In this document: in pieces, positions 1 through 13,299 of the stretch | Layout of the letters: every line of letters begins with the position of its first letter | Position numbering within the stretch: position 1 is the stretch's first letter | Assembly: GCA_949752795.1 (NCBI GenBank) | Contig: OX457056.1 | Location: forward strand, 181,746,428 to 181,810,427 | Length of the DNA: 64,000 nucleotides | Direction: 5' to 3' | Source of the DNA: Hyperoodon ampullatus | Taxonomy: Eukaryota > Chordata > Mammalia > Artiodactyla > Ziphiidae | The notes under the pieces: generated by a model | Told to the model about the DNA's origin: nothing | The model's input: the letters and a program-made list of their open reading frames with translations, nothing else | Databases searched by the model: none | Position numbers and translations under genes: made by a program

Positions 1-1065
1 TCCTCTTTATGTCAGAATAGTCCATTTTATCTATATACCGTATACACATTTTGTTTATTCATTCATCAGTTGATGGACATTTGGATGGTTTCCACCTTTT
101 GGCTATTGTGAATAGTGCTTCTGTGAACATGGGTGTACAGGTTTTGTTTTAGTACCTATTTTCAGTTCTTTTGGATATATGCCCAGGATTGGAATTGCCG
201 GGTCATGTGAAAATTCTATGTTTAATTTATTGAGGCACTGGCTGAACTGTTTTCCACAGACGTTGCACCATGTTACATTCCTACCAGCAATATACAAGGT
301 TCTAATTTCTCCACATCCTTGCCAACAAACACTTGTTATTGTCTGTCTTGTTGATATAGCTAGCCATCCTAGTGGATCTCATGGTTTTGATTTGCATTTG
401 CCCGTTTGTTAATGATGCTGAATATCTTTTCATGTGCTTAACGGGCCATTTGTATATCTTATTTGGAGAATGGTTTTGCCCGTTTTTTAGTTAGGTTGTT
501 TATTTTTTTGTTGTTGAATTGTAAGAGTTCTTTATATATTCTGAATCCTGGACCTTTGTCAGATATGAGTTGCAAATATTTTCTCCTATTTTATGAGTTG
601 TCTTTTTAACTTTCTTGGTAATATCCTTTGATATACAAAGTTTTTAACTTTGGTGAAGTCCAACTCATCCTTTTTTTTTTTTTTTTGCTTTTGTTGTCAT
701 ATCTAAAAACCCATTGCCAAGTCCAGAGTCAAGAAGGCTTATTCCCCGTCCTTATGCCAGTACCATATTGTTTTGATTACTATACTTTTTAATGTTTTGA
801 AATAAAAAAGTGTGAATCCTCCAGTTTTTTTAATTTGTCTTTTTAAAAATCCAACTCTTGATTTTGCTGATCCCTGTACTGTTTGGTTTGTTTCATTAAT
901 TTGTGCTCTCATCTTCATTGTTTCCATCCTTTTACTATATTTGCTGGGATTATTTCATTAGTCTTTTTCTAAATTTTTTGGATTGATACTTGGCTTATTA
1001 ATTTTTACTTTTTAAAAAATGCATTTTAAGCGTATAGCTTTCCATCAATATACTGTATAACTTTA
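1..1065 (-). mobile_element. Old L1 fragment(s), antisense, ORF2 3' part
   Basis: Reverse-strand translation around 103-297 gives broken ORF2 C-terminal text (SHDPAIPILGIYPKE), and 739-800 gives IKTIWYWHKDGE. Both are hallmarks of L1 ORF2. The 850-960 stretch resembles a more upstream ORF2 part, so the copy is rearranged or made of two fragments. No usable protein remains. Confidence 0.8.
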
Positions 1066-1072
1066 TCCCACC

Positions 1073-1078
<6 letters not shown>

Positions 1079-1110
<32 letters not shown>

Positions 1111-1297
1111 ACGTGGGCCTCTCACTGTTGTGGCCTCTCCCATTGCGGAGCACAGGCTCCGGACGCACAGGCCCAGCAGCCATGGCTCACGGGCCCAGCC
1201 GCTCCACGGCACGTGGGATCCTCCCAGACCGGGGCACGAACCCGCATCCCCTGCATCGGCAGGCAGACTCCCAACCACTGCGCCACCAGGGGAGCCC
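1079..1297 (-). mobile_element. CHR-type SINE, ~200-bp form
   Basis: The poly(T) start and tRNA-Glu-like head at the right end (cgccaccaggggagccc) show a minus-strand insertion. TSD tcccaccagtttt occurs at 1066-1078 and 1298-1310. Confidence 0.93.
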
Positions 1298-1454
1298 TCC
1301 CACCAGTTTTAATATCTTTTTTCATTAACTCAATTACAGATGTCACTTTTAGTAGTTTTTTGTTTATAATTTACTGTTCCATGTAGATATTTTAAATTTT
1401 GTCATTTTTCCCCCAAGTCTGTTACACAGGCTTTAACAAATCAACTAGAGAAGG

Positions 1455-1597
1455 TGTGGTTTGTGGGTTTTTTGGTTTTTGTTTTTTTTGCCCCGCTGTG
1501 CAGCATGTGGGATCTTAGTCCCCTGACCAGGGATTGAACCCATGCCCCCTGCATTGGAAGCGCAGAGTCTTAACCATTGGACCACCAGGGAAGTCCC
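1455..1597 (-). mobile_element. CHR-type SINE, short form
   Basis: It ends in ccaccagggaagtccc, with a T-rich tail at its left edge. Imperfect TSD acaaatcaactag / acaaatcagctag lies on both sides, so it is older than its neighbour at 1079. Confidence 0.85.
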
Positions 1598-1611
1598 ACA
1601 AATCAGCTAGA

Positions 1612-2340
1612 AAAAGACTTCAAAAAGAGGAAAACATGAAAAGATTCCCAACCTCATTAGTATTTAAAGAAGTAGAAACAAAACGACCTGAGATAGTATT
1701 AGTTTACATTAAAAATTTTATCAATTTCAAGAATTGGTGTTACCACTTTGGAAAATAATTTGGTATCAACCAGTAAAGTTGAACATGTGCTTATCCTATA
1801 ACCCAGCAGTTCAACTCCTAGGGAGATATCGTAGAAAAGCATAAGCAAGTGTGTATGGGAGATAGCTACAAGAATGTTCATAGTAGCACTTTTCATCATA
1901 GCCCCAAATTGGAAACAACCTAAATATCCATCAACAGTAGATTTATTTTAAAAAACTGGTATATTCATACAGTGCATTGCCATTCCACAGCTGCAGGCAC
2001 ACATACGTATTGCAGTTATAATAAGTGAAACAAGCAAACCACAGAAGAATTTATTCACTGTGGTTTCTTTTGTGTGAAGTTCAGTAAGAGGCAAAACTGA
2101 AAAATATGAGCAAATACCTAGATTATGAAGCTTTGTAAAGAAAATCAAGGGAATGGTTTTCACACACTTTAAGATAAATGGTTACCTCTTGTGGATGAGA
2201 GAGAAGGATGGTGCTAGGGAGGAATTTCAAGGGTCCTGGCAGTGGGTGGCAGTTACATTGACATTCACTTCATTCCTTTTTAAATGTATGTGTATACTTA
2301 ATACACTTTTTGATATATAATAAATTTCATAGGATGAGTT
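1612..2340 (+). mobile_element. Ancient L1 3' end, sense
   Basis: Degenerate L1 3' text is seen: cccagcagttcaactccta, then tagtagcacttttcatcat and aacctaaatatccatcaac. The element decays into the 3' UTR near 2335. Confidence 0.7.
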
Positions 2341-2372
2341 CTTTGTTCATTTCTGCACCAATAAATCTATAA

Positions 2373-2584
2373 TTTTTTTTTTTTTTTTTTTTGCGGTATG
2401 CGGGCCTCTCACTGTTGCGGTCTCTCCCATTGCGGAGCACAGGCTCCGGACGTGCAGGTTCAGCGGCCATGGCTCATGGGCCCAGCCGCTCCGCGGCATG
2501 TGGGATCTTCCCAGACTGGGGCACGAACCCATGTCCCCTGCATCGGCAGGTGGACTCTCAACCACTGCGCCACCAGGGAAGCCC
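2373..2584 (-). mobile_element. CHR-type SINE, ~200-bp form
   Basis: Poly(T) is followed by the reverse-complement SINE ending gccaccagggaagccc. TSD taaatctataat lies at about 2362-2373 and 2585-2596. Confidence 0.93.
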
Positions 2585-2740
2585 TAAATCTATAATCTTG
2601 ATGAAGTGGTTGATTTTTTTTCAAAGGAAAATATAAATAACCCAAGTAGGATCAAAAGAAGTGAGAAACCTGAATTGATAAATATTATGGAAGTGGTATC
2701 AGGCTAGCTGATTCCACTGTGAAGTGGAAATCTGACCCAC

Positions 2741-2947
2741 TTTTTTTTTTTTTTTTCGGTATGTGGGCCTCTCATTGTTGTGGTCTCTCCCGTTGCGAAG
2801 CACAGGCTCCGGACGCGCAGGCTCAGCAGCCATGGCTCACGGGCCCAGCCGCTCCGCGGCATGTGGGATCTTCCCGGACTGGGGCACGAACCCGTGTCCC
2901 CTGCATCGGCAGGCGGACTCTCAACCACTGCGCCACCAGGGAAGCCC
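2741..2947 (-). mobile_element. CHR-type SINE, ~200-bp form
   Basis: Same family as the 1079 and 2373 elements. TSD tctgacccacttttt is found before the poly(T) (2731) and after the head (2948-2962). Confidence 0.93.
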
Positions 2948-2978
2948 TCTGACCCACTTTTTAAAAAGAGCTCTCCTG

Positions 2979-3310
2979 GACTTCCCTGGTGGGCGCAGTG
3001 GTTAATAATCCGCCTGCCAGTGCAGGGGACACGGGTTTGAGCTCTGGTCCAGGAAGACGTGCCATGGAGCAGCTAAGCCCCCAAGCCCCAACTACGGAAG
3101 CCCGCGAGCCCCAACTACTGAAGCCCGCATGCCACAACTACTGAAGCCCGCATGCCACAACTACTGAAGCCTGTACACCTAGAGCCCATGCTCCGCAGCA
3201 AGAGAAGCCCACACACTGCAACGAAGAGTAGGCCCCGCTCGCCACAGCTAGAGAAAGCCCGTGTGCAGCAACAAAGATCCAACGCAGTCAAAAAATAAAT
3301 AAATAATTTT
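2979..3310 (+). mobile_element. CHR-type SINE, long form
   Basis: It begins gacttccctggtgggcgcag and runs through the 'aactactgaagcccgcatgcc' body to an A/T-rich tail (aaaaaataaataaataat). The unit aactactgaagcccgcatgccac is tandemly duplicated near 3112-3165. Confidence 0.9.
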
Positions 3311-6300
3311 TAAAAATTCCATTTCTGCATTTGTATAACCGTTAGACATCATCACCTGATCGCATTACTAAGATCTCAAAATTGGCATGTCAGCTAATCT
3401 TTTCATCTTTTTGCTTCTCTGATGTTGTCAGTCTATTTTAGTTGACTCCCTTAGTTGACTTCTGATCACTACTGCACTTTATAACGTTTTCATTTTTCTC
3501 ATGTTCCCAAGCTCTCTACCTTTGCCCCTAATTTCATATTGTTCCACAGGACCTCATGTTTTTTCTGTGCCAAAACAGAAACCACTGAATGTGAATCCCT
3601 TCAACCTACGTTTCCTAGGCTTAATTAAATGCTTTCATATTGCTTATAGTATAACGCTTATACTTTTCAAAAAGGAAAGGTATTTATAAATCTCCTCACT
3701 CTGTCTCCCTTTCAATTTTCAAGCCAGTATTGTTTTTGCCACTCTACACTAATATTGCTGTCTCTTGAAATAATATACTTCTCTAAGTTTTCCTTCTTAC
3801 CTTGATTGCTGTTGTCATTTCTTCCTTCCTCCTTTCTTCTCTCCCTTCCTTATTTCTTCCTAAACTTTCTCAAAAAACCAAAACCTTAAATATAGGTCTT
3901 TCCTAAGGTGTTCCCTTAGTTTGCATCTTTCATCTTATCAGTTCCTGTATAAAACAGTAATTTATATGATGTAATAATTATGTTTTCTACTTGGGTTAAT
4001 AATATTGCTATATCCTTCCTGGCACACAGACTAGAACGTCTTCAGTTCTAGCTTCTTCTTCATGTAATTCTCTTTCCAGTGTACTTCTTAAGTCTTCCCA
4101 TATTTCCATAGACCTGGCCAGGTTCATTTGCCTTGTTTAAAGCCCTCAGATGGTTCTGTGGTCACAGAATTTCAGGCTAAATTCTTAGCCTTAAAGATTT
4201 CTGTAGCATTGCATTTGTATCTTTTATGACCCTTGTTTCTGCCTTGCATTAAAATGAACTTGAATAAGTGTATTATTTTTGCTAACTAGTGTCTCTGCTG
4301 CTTGGGGTCAGGGAGTCATCTTTATTTCCTCTTTGGAGCTTGGAACACAGTCTCTGTTGTTTGTATGAACTAATGGGAAAAGATACAAACTCCAGACCCC
4401 ATTTTCTTTTTATTACCCTCTTTATTGGGGTAGGGGGCATACAACCTAAAAAACCATTAAATTTTAGAATTAAAATGATCTTGCCACTAATTTATTCTAA
4501 GACCATAATATTATGGATGAGAAAAATTTGCCTCCAGAATTTAAGTGAATTGCTCAGTATCACACCATTCAAGTAATTTGTGGCTTCTGGAATTTTTAAA
4601 TTTGACATTCTGATTTCCAGAAGCAATGCTGTTGATATGAGTACTTTGAAGAGTTTAATCCTCTCATCCTTTCTCAGGCCTGGAGTTTGTCTTCTGCATT
4701 CTCTGAGGGTCTTCCTCTCTGCTAGAAGAGAGGTGAGGGGAGATCCTAAGTGAGCTGGGGTTGTCATAACCCTAATTGGATGGAAGTCCTCAGGCAGAAA
4801 GTTGGCGTCATCATTTTCTTCATTTAGTCCTATAGAAGTTCACTGTATTCTGGTTCCTTTTTCTTCTTTCCAACAAGAGACTGCCTCCTAAATCTTTCTT
4901 ATTTTCTCTGATGACTTTTACAGACTTACATGTAGTCTGATGGTTTTATGATGTTAAGAAAAATGTCATAAGGAGGAGTGTTTGCTTTTAGTTTTCATCT
5001 TTAATTATCCATAAAATCTGAATTCTGTCTGGACAGATTTGTCACCACTTTATCCTTCATCTTTCCCCAATACCTATTGATACTTCTTAGTTCTCTGCTA
5101 TCCTTGATGGATTGTAATTTACTGTTCCCTCAAACATATACCTTATTATTGTTTTTATAGAGATTGGGACAATAGGGCATTTTTCTTACACAATTAAACT
5201 TTTTTCTCCTATCCACTAGATGGCTCAAGTGCACCACTCTGGCAGCTCACATAGACGTTTATGTGCTTTGTGATTTCTGCTTTCTGATTACTGCTTGCTT
5301 TTAAGTTGTCTTGATGAGTTCTTATCTGCACCAGTCATTCCAGCTTTACATGTATGTGATGGCAAGTTACCCCACATTTTCTGATTATTTACAAACATCT
5401 GAAAAGCAGCTGATGATTTCAATGTTTAGAAGATTCTTGTTTGTTTTGTTTTGTTGCTTTCAAGAGCTGTTTCGGACTTGAGTTCAGTTGCCAATAATCT
5501 CTATATAGATTCTCTCAAACTGGGCATTCAGTTATTAACTCATTCTTTTCTTCCTGACTCATAGTCATTTTGAGTCATTTTGCACAATATGGTGGTACTT
5601 TGGGAATTTTTGAGGCACTAATGTTACGGCTGTTTGCTTCGGTTCAGTAGCAATATCTGAGTGTTCCTGTTTTGGCACTGTGCTAGGCAGTGGGGGAAAT
5701 ACCAGATGAATAAGCAGGACATGTTTATCAGTAGGGAGCCTACCACATTACTTTTTTCCTTGAATTTCTGAAGCCAACTGATGGGTAGAATGAAATGGCT
5801 GATGGAGGTTATGTTTGTAATCAATCATGTGTGCAGTATGAGGAGAATTTTATCTCTTTTTGACATCGTCCCTGTTGATATGTATGAAATAAGAATTTTT
5901 AAAAACTGTATTCTTTAGAAATATTTTGTGCTCATGGTTAGCTGTTTTGAGTTGTTAAGTGGAGAGGAAAGGGAAGTGAGACTGCCTGAAGGCTCATCAT
6001 GTGCCAGTTTCTTACTTTAATGTATGTTATTTAATTTGGTTCTCCCAATAACCTAAAAGACAAATACAAATATCTTCATTTTACAAAAGAAGAAACTGAG
6101 GAATCAAATGGGTTAAGTAAGTTTGCCTAGGGTCAAGCAACTAGCGGATGGAGAGACAAAATTTGGATCCATATTAGACCTTCTTCAAAGCTCTCATTCT
6201 CTCCAGGCATCTGTGTAGTCTCCTGGGAAGATGGCACTTGTACCTCCAAAAAGGGAACCTGGGCCTCTTCGGGATATCAGGGGTTGCTTTTGTTCTTTTG

Positions 6301-8555
6301 ACCTAGAGAACACCATTATTTCCTGAAGTGTCACCATTTTTAATAATTATTTTAACTGGTTGGATACTTCCATATCCTAAAAGCAGAAAACTCCAAGCAA
6401 TGCATTGATTGATTGCCTTTGACAATTGATTTTTTACTGACCTTTGATATAAAAAAGTGTCCTTAGACTTTTTTGACAAATTAGAACAATTAGTCATACT
6501 GTCTCTTTGACAGATAATCTTAGAATGATAGTAAGCTTTGTATAAAAATTGATTTACCCAGAGAAACTGTTTGCACCTAACCTATTTTTCAAGCACTGTA
6601 TGTGCATATGCATATCTATATATTTTGTACCCATGGTAATAACTATGAATTACTTCTGTCAGTTTGAAAATATAGTTATATGATTTAAGGGGAAATAGGA
6701 AGTTATTGATACAGCAATACACAAAGTATTAACAGTATTGTAACTAGATAATAATTTGTTTCTTTTCATAAAACTCCCTTGTATTCTCTCATAAGGGTTT
6801 GGTAGCTAAAATTGTGTAAAAGAGGAAATAACATTGTTATCCAAGGTTCTTAAAGAATCAAGACTGAAATAAAATAAAATAAGCAGTAAAAAGAAAAACC
6901 TATTTAAAGGGTGTTACTTAATTTCTCTGTGGATGTGGTATCATTTTTCTTGGCTCTGTAGTTTTTGTCCTTTTTCACTGAATCAGTAAACAGTCGTCAG
7001 GTACACATCTTTCAAAGTTTTCAAAGTTGATATCATACTTTCACAACTATTAAAACAAAAATAATCAGTACTGCTCACTTGAACTCATTGATTTCATGTT
7101 GTATCATCAGATTTCAGTTAGACAATAACCAGAAGTAAATTTATACTTTTCATGTCATCTTATATTATCATCCACACACTGCCTGAGATTTTTATTCCCT
7201 TTTATGTATTGTCGGATGTTGACAGTATTATTAACCATACTTACTTTACTAAATGTTGCCTTGTGTGGAAATTCCAAAACTTTGCCAACTCTTGATAACC
7301 AGAATAATGATAAACTAAAGAGAGTCTTATTCCATCTTTTGAGGGAAATGTAAAATTATTCATCTAACTATAAAGAATCTTTGGCAAGGGTGTTTTTTTA
7401 AAAGTATGTTGAATTCCTAGCCGTTTTATTATTGATAGCTATGTATCTGTATGATATTTTAGGTATGAATATAAGGAACGAACTTTCGATTGTCAAAGAA
7501 TAAGCATGTTCAGTGAGTTGCAGTTGTGGTATGACAATTGGATAACTATTATATCTTGCTGAATCAACTCCATCTAAATCTTAAGTGCATATTGTATTGT
7601 TTAGTCACTTCCTGATTCAATGAGAAGTCACAATATGTAGCAGTTTAATAGCTAGCATGTTCTACTTCATAGCTCACAGAATGTCCTTGGTGAGTAAAGT
7701 AAGTCCACAAGAAATAAAATAGATGAGAATTCCTTTAGAATACAATTTATCTAGTCTGTTTCCTATAATTTGATGTGACTGTGAATGAATGTCCTTATGT
7801 AATAAGAGAGTCCTAGGTATATTTAAATATTTAATCCCCTGTAACTTACTGTTAGTTGGAAATGAAGCAGGGTTTTCAAAACATTTTTCAATATATCTTT
7901 TCATTTCCTGTGTCTTGTGAATATCATTGATTTGTTATTTTGCATTTTTTGACTGTGGTCCATAGGAAAAAAAATAACTTTTATTGTGTGCAGTACATAT
8001 TTGTGTATTTGTGTGTGTGTGTGAGTAAACAAAAGTTTCACAGATACTTATTAACACACGAGCAGTACTGATATTCTCTACTCTCTTCTGTTTCATTTAA
8101 AAAAAAATTCTAATCCACTGAATTAATTTCATGACACATCAGTGGATTGGAACTCATAGTTTGGAAACACTGCCATTTGAACTGAATGATTAGAAGGTAT
8201 AAGTCCAAAAACCATCTGAGGTACCAAGCCCATGAAGGAAAATTTAATATTGATTGAGATAACTTGGTTATTTGTGCACCCCTACAATTAAGACCATTTT
8301 AGTTAATAGAAAATGTGTTTCAAGTTTAAAGGGGTGTCATTAACCAGGACAAAGGACCAATCCTTGGTAATGAAAACATTCTAAATGTGAAAAGTCTACA
8401 TTGTAGATAAATGTGATTTTGTTAATTATAAGTAATCATGATTATCATGTTTGGGAACATTAATATGCTAGTCACTTTATGTTGAATTTCTTTACATATT
8501 TTATCTTTGCTTAAACAAGAAACTTGACATTTCTTCGTTGACATAAAAGTTTACA
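3311..8555. other. No gene seen; mostly unassignable sequence
   Basis: All ORFs are under 100 codons with no recognisable domain and no splice-linked coding signal. Apart from a MIR near 5990-6190 I recognise no element. Probably intronic or intergenic. Confidence 0.6.
5990..6190 (+). mobile_element. MIR SINE
   Basis: The MIR core pattern is visible: cattttacaaaagaagaaac then tgaggaatcaaatgggttaa and a tail with cctagggtcaagcaactagc. Old tRNA-derived SINE of mammals. Confidence 0.75.
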
Positions 8556-9523
8556 GTTAGGAAGGGGATCAAGATAGCAGAATAGGAAGACCCTAAACTT
8601 ACGTCCTCCCATGGCACACCAAAATTACAACTATCTGTGAGCAGCTGTCTGTGAGAAAGACCTGAAGACTAGCAGCAAAGATTTTCTACAACTAAAGATA
8701 TAAAGAAGGAGCCACAATGAGACAGGTAGGAGGACAGAGACACAGTCTAGTCAGGACCCATACCATGTTGGTGACCCACAAATGGGAAGGCTATCTCAAC
8801 CACAGAGTTCCTTCCTGCAGAGCAAGGGGTCCAAACCCCACATCACATTCCCCACCCTGGGGGTCCTGCACTCTGAAGATAAGCCCCAGGACATCTGGCT
8901 TTTAAAACCACCAGGGCTTACAATCCGGAGAGGCAGAGGGCTGTAGGAAATGACACTTCACTCTTAAAGGGCATACACAAAATCTCACACACTGAGTCCC
9001 AGCACAGAGGCAGTAATTTAAAAGGCACCTGGGTCAGACCCACTTACTAATCTTAGAGAGCCTCCAGGAGAATCAGGTGGCAGTCAGGACTCCCCTGGGA
9101 ATAGAGATGCTAGTGGCAGATACTTTGGGGATTTCGTTTTACCCTATTGACACCAGTACTAGGAAGCAGCATTTTGGAATCCTCACTCTAGCCCATTCAT
9201 GCTGGGGGCTTGCCCTGCCCACAAGCAGCCCACAGCAGTTACTGGGGAAACCTGCCCCACCCAGCAGAGCAACCTGGGCAGGGCCTCACAGCCAGCAGGG
9301 CCAGGGGCCAGTCCCACCTATCAGCATGCTCACAGTAGTCAGCCCTGCTACAACAGAAGGGTGCATGCAGCCCACATAGGGGACACCCCAGAATATTGGT
9401 GGCCAGAAGGAAGCATGCAGCTGGGCCCCATAGGACGTCTCCTGCATAAGGCCACTTTTCCAAGATTTGGGAGACATAAAGGACCTACCCAGTACCTAGA
9501 AATAAACACAGAGAATTAGGCAA

Positions 9524-10410
9524 AATGAGGAGACAGAGGAATATGTCCCCAATGAAGGAACAAGACAAAACTTCAGAAAAAGAACTAAATGAATGAAATG
9601 GTGATAAGCAATCTACCCAATAAAGAATTCAGGGTCATGGTTTTACAGATGCTCACAGATGGTTTTACAGATGAATTTGGGAGAATGAACAAGCATAGTG
9701 AGAATTTCAACAAAGAGTTAGGAAATATTAAAGAGCCAGTCAGAGCTGAAGAATATAATAACTGAGATGAAAAATACACTAGGAGGAATCAACAGTAGAA
9801 TAGATGATACAGAAGAATGGATCAGTGATCTGGAAGACAAAGTAATGGAAATCACCGAAGATGAACAGAAAAAAAGAAAAAAGAATTTTAAAAATAGGTA
9901 GTTTGAGACCTCCGAGACAATATCAGGCATACTAACATTTGCATTATAGGGGCCTCAGAAGGAGAAGAGGGAGAGAAGGGGGCAGATAACCTATTCGAAG
10001 AAATAATAAATGAAAACATCCCTAACCTGAGGAAGAAAAACAGATATCCAGGTTCAGGGGACACAGAAAATCCCGAAAAGATGAACCCAAAGAGGTCTGC
10101 ATGAATACATAATTAAAATGACAAAAGTTAAAGGTAGAATCTTAAAAACAGCCAGTGAAAAGCAACTGGTTATGAACAAGGGAACTCCCACAAGACTATC
10201 AGCTGACTTTTCAGCAGAAATTCTCTAGGCCAGAAGGGATGGCACATTATATTGAAAGGAAAAAACCTTCAACCATGAATACTCTACCTGGCAAGTTTAT
10301 CATTCAGAATTGAAGGAGAGATAAAGAGTTTTGCAGACAAGCAAAAACTAAGAGTTCATTACTACCAAACTGACCTTACTAGAAATGTTAAAGGGAATTC
10401 TCTAAATGGG
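9524..10410 (+). pseudogene. L1 ORF1 remnant
   Basis: The ORF1 nucleotide pattern is recognisable (ctggaagacaaagtaatgga; atcagctgacttttcagcag; cttttcagcagaaattctct) but is interrupted by stops and frameshifts. In an intact L1 this gene makes the RNA-binding chaperone. Confidence 0.7.
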
Positions 10411-10605
10411 AAAGAAAAGGCCACAACTAGAAATAAGAAAATTACAAAAGGAAAAATGTCACTGGTAGAGGGAAACATACAGTTAAGATAGTGGAATAAC
10501 CACTTATAAAGCTAGTAGGAAGGTTAAAAGACAAGAGTAGTAAAATCATCTATATCTGTAGTAAGTGATTAAGAGATACACAAAATAAATTTATTTTAAG
10601 ATGCA

Positions 10606-10731
10606 GGACTTCCCTGGTGGTCCAGTGGTTAAGACTCCACACTTCCCCTGCAGGCGGTGCAGGTTCGATCCCTGGTCAGGGAACTAGGGTCCTGCATGCT
10701 GCACGGCATGGCCAAAAAAACCCCAAAAAAA
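10606..10731 (+). mobile_element. CHR-type SINE, short form
   Basis: gacttccctggtggtccagtgg head, B-box-like ggttcgatccc and an A-rich end (aaaaaaaccccaaaaaaa). No clear TSD was found. It sits between the L1 ORF1 and ORF2 relics. Confidence 0.88.
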
Positions 10732-11034
10732 CAGATGTAATCTGTGAGGTCAGAAACATAAGTGGGGTGGAGGGGAGTAAAAATGTAGTGCTTTTAGAAT
10801 GTGCTCGAACTTAAGAGACCATGAACAAAAATAGATTGCTATATATATATAAGTTGTTATATATGAATCTCATGGAAACCAAAAACTGTAATAGATACAC
10901 AAAAAATAAAGAGAAAGGAATCTAAACACTAAAGCTAAGTCACCAAATCACAAGGGAAGAGAGCAAGAGAAGTAGAAAGGAACTACAAAAACAACCAGAA
11001 GACTATTAACAAATGACAATTAAGTATATACCTA

Positions 11035-12530
11035 TTGATAATTATTACTTTAAATGTAAATATAGTAAATAAATACTCTATTCAAAAGACAAAGTGCCTG
11101 AATGGGTTAAAAAAACAAGACCAATGTATATGCTGCCTACAAGAGACTTGCTTCAGATATAAAGACACACACAGACTAAAAGTGAGAAGATGGAAAAAGA
11201 TATTCCATGCAAATGGAAACAAAAAGAAAACAGTACTTAGACAAAATAGACTTTAAAACAAAAACTGTTACAAGAGACAAAAAAGGGCATTACCTAATGA
11301 TAAAGGGATCAATCCAACAAGAAGGTAACACTTGTAAATGTATATACACGCAAAATAGGAGCACCTAAATCATAAAGCAAATACTAACATGCATCAAAGA
11401 AGAAATTGACAATATACAGTAGTATTAGAGGTCTTAGCATTACTTTTTGGATGTCTCCTCAGGCAAGGGAAACAAGCAAAAATAAGCAAATGGTACCATG
11501 TCAAACTAAAAAGCTTTTCTACAGCAAAGGAAACCATTAACAAAACAAGAAGGCATCCTACTGAATGAGAGAAAATATTTGCAATGATAATCCTGATAAG
11601 GAGTTAAAATACAAAATATATAAAGGATTCATACAACTCAATATCAAAAAAGCAAACAATCCAATTAAAAAATGGGAAGAGAATCTGAATAGACATTTTC
11701 CCAAAGAAGACTTACAGATGGCCAACAGGTGCATGAAAAGATGCTCAACATCAGTAATCATCAGGGAAACGCAAATCAAAAACACAATGAGATATCACTT
11801 CACACCTGTCAAGGATGGCTATAATCAAAAAGACAACAGATATCAAGAGTTGGTGAGGGGCTTCCCTGGTGGCGCAGTGGTTGAGAGTCCGCCTGCCGAT
11901 GCAGGGGACACGGGTTCATGCCCCGGTCTGGGAAGATCCCACATGCCGCGGAGCGGCTGGGCCCGTGAGCCATGGCCATTGAGCCTGCGCGTCCGGAGCC
12001 TGTGCTCCGCAACGGGAGAGGCCACAACAGTGAGAGGCCCATGTAACGCAAAAAAAAAAAAAAAGAGTTGGTGAGGATGTGGAGAAAAGGGAACCCTCAT
12101 GCACTGTTGGGATTATGAATTAATGCAGACACTGTGGAAAACATTATGGAGGTTCCTCAAAAAATTAGAAATAGAACTACCATATGATTCAGCAGTTTTA
12201 CCTCTGGGTATTTACCCGAAGAAAACAAAAACACTAACTGGAGAAGATAATGCACCACCCCCATGTTTATTGCAGCATTATTTACAATAGCTAAGATATG
12301 GAAGCAACACAAGTGTCCATCAATAGATGAATGGTAAAGAAGATTTAAAAAATGGTACCTTGCTATTTGTGACAGCATGGGCGGATCTAGAGGACATTAT
12401 GCTAAGTGAAATAAATCAGAAAGAGAAAGATAAATACTGTATGATTTCACTTATATGTGGGATCTATACAACAAAACAACTGAACAAACGAAATGAAAAC
12501 AGACTCGTAGATCAGAGAACAATCGGGTAG
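11035..12530 (+). pseudogene. L1 ORF2 remnant, RT part deleted
   Basis: The first part carries endonuclease text (IITLNVN, CCLQETCFRYKDTHRLKV). The later part carries C-terminal text ([27 protein letters not shown] in separate pieces, and LEIELPYDSAVLPLGIYPK). The RT core with FADD is absent, and a SINE splits the C-terminal region. Confidence 0.8.
11859..12062 (+). mobile_element. CHR-type SINE, ~200-bp form, inside L1 ORF2 remnant
   Basis: Complete head to poly(A). A perfect 14-bp TSD aagagttggtgagg at 11845-11858 and 12063-12076 shows insertion after the L1. Confidence 0.95.
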
Positions 12531-13021
12531 TTGTCAGAGGGGAGGTAGGCATGGTATTTGGTGGAAAAGGAGAAGGGATATAAACTTCCAGTTATAAATA
12601 AGTCACGGTGATGTAATATACAGCATAAGGAGTATGGTCAATCATATTGTAACAACTTTGTATAGGGGCAGATGGTTACTACACTTATTATGGTAATCAT
12701 TTTGTAATGTATTTAAAAGTGTCATGAGAAGTACAGACAAAATTCAGATAAAAAATATAATTTCCTGGCCTTATATGATGGCTTATATTTGAACACTTAG
12801 AAAGGATGGTGATGGTCATTTCTCAGAAGGGAACAGAGGCAAAAAGGCAGAAAAGTTTGACATGTTCAAGAAATTGAAAGTAGTCTATTTGGATGAACTT
12901 TGTTCTAGAGGCAGTTTTTAAGCAGAGGAGAGAGCTAATGTCTCTTGTAGTACCCATTTGCTACAGGAGACAGCAGATGGATTTGAGTGGGGTGAAATTA
13001 GGCAGGGAGATTAGCTAAGAA

Positions 13022-13111
13022 TTCATTGAAGTAGTTTAGAGAAGAAGAAATGAGATTCGGTAAGATTTCATTGAAGTAGTTTAGAGAAGAAGAAATGAGA
13101 TTCGGTAAGAT
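13022..13111. repeat. 45-bp tandem duplication, two copies
   Basis: The unit beginning ttcattgaagtagtttagag and ending attcggtaaga occurs at 13022 and again at 13067, essentially identical. It lies just upstream of a SINE. Confidence 0.9.
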
Positions 13112-13136
13112 AGTGTCTTCAGAAATAGAACATTTT

Positions 13137-13299
13137 GGGCTTCCCTGGTGGCGCAGTGGTTGAGGGTCCGCCTGCCGATGCAGGGGACATGGATTTGTGC
13201 CCCGGTCCGGGAGGATCCCTCATGCCGCGGAGCTGCTAGGCCCATGGGCCATGGCTGCTGGGCCTGCACGTCCGGAGCCTGTGCTCCGCGACGGGAAAA
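13137..13299 (+). mobile_element. CHR-type SINE with shortened 3' end
   Basis: A normal head starts with gggcttccctggtggcgcag, but the copy stops after ctccgcgacggg followed by a few A. The usual last ~35 nt (gaggccacaacagtgagagg...) and long poly(A) are missing. A perfect 16-bp TSD agaaatagaacatttt flanks it (13121-13136, 13300-13315). Confidence 0.93.

Larger units (their letters stand above)
8560..12735 (+). mobile_element. Degenerate L1 element, sense, internally deleted
   Basis: It starts with a 5'-UTR-like stretch (gatcaagatagcagaatagg), has ORF1 relics at about 9524-10410 and ORF2 relics at about 11035-12530. ORF2 jumps near 11425 from the endonuclease part to the far C-terminal part, so most of the reverse transcriptase is deleted. 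Frames are broken throughout. Two CHR SINEs (10606 and 11859) are inserted. Confidence 0.85.

Noticed and set aside
9077..9519. Overlapping 100- and 106-codon open frames
   Set aside because: They fall in the L1 5' UTR region and match no protein.
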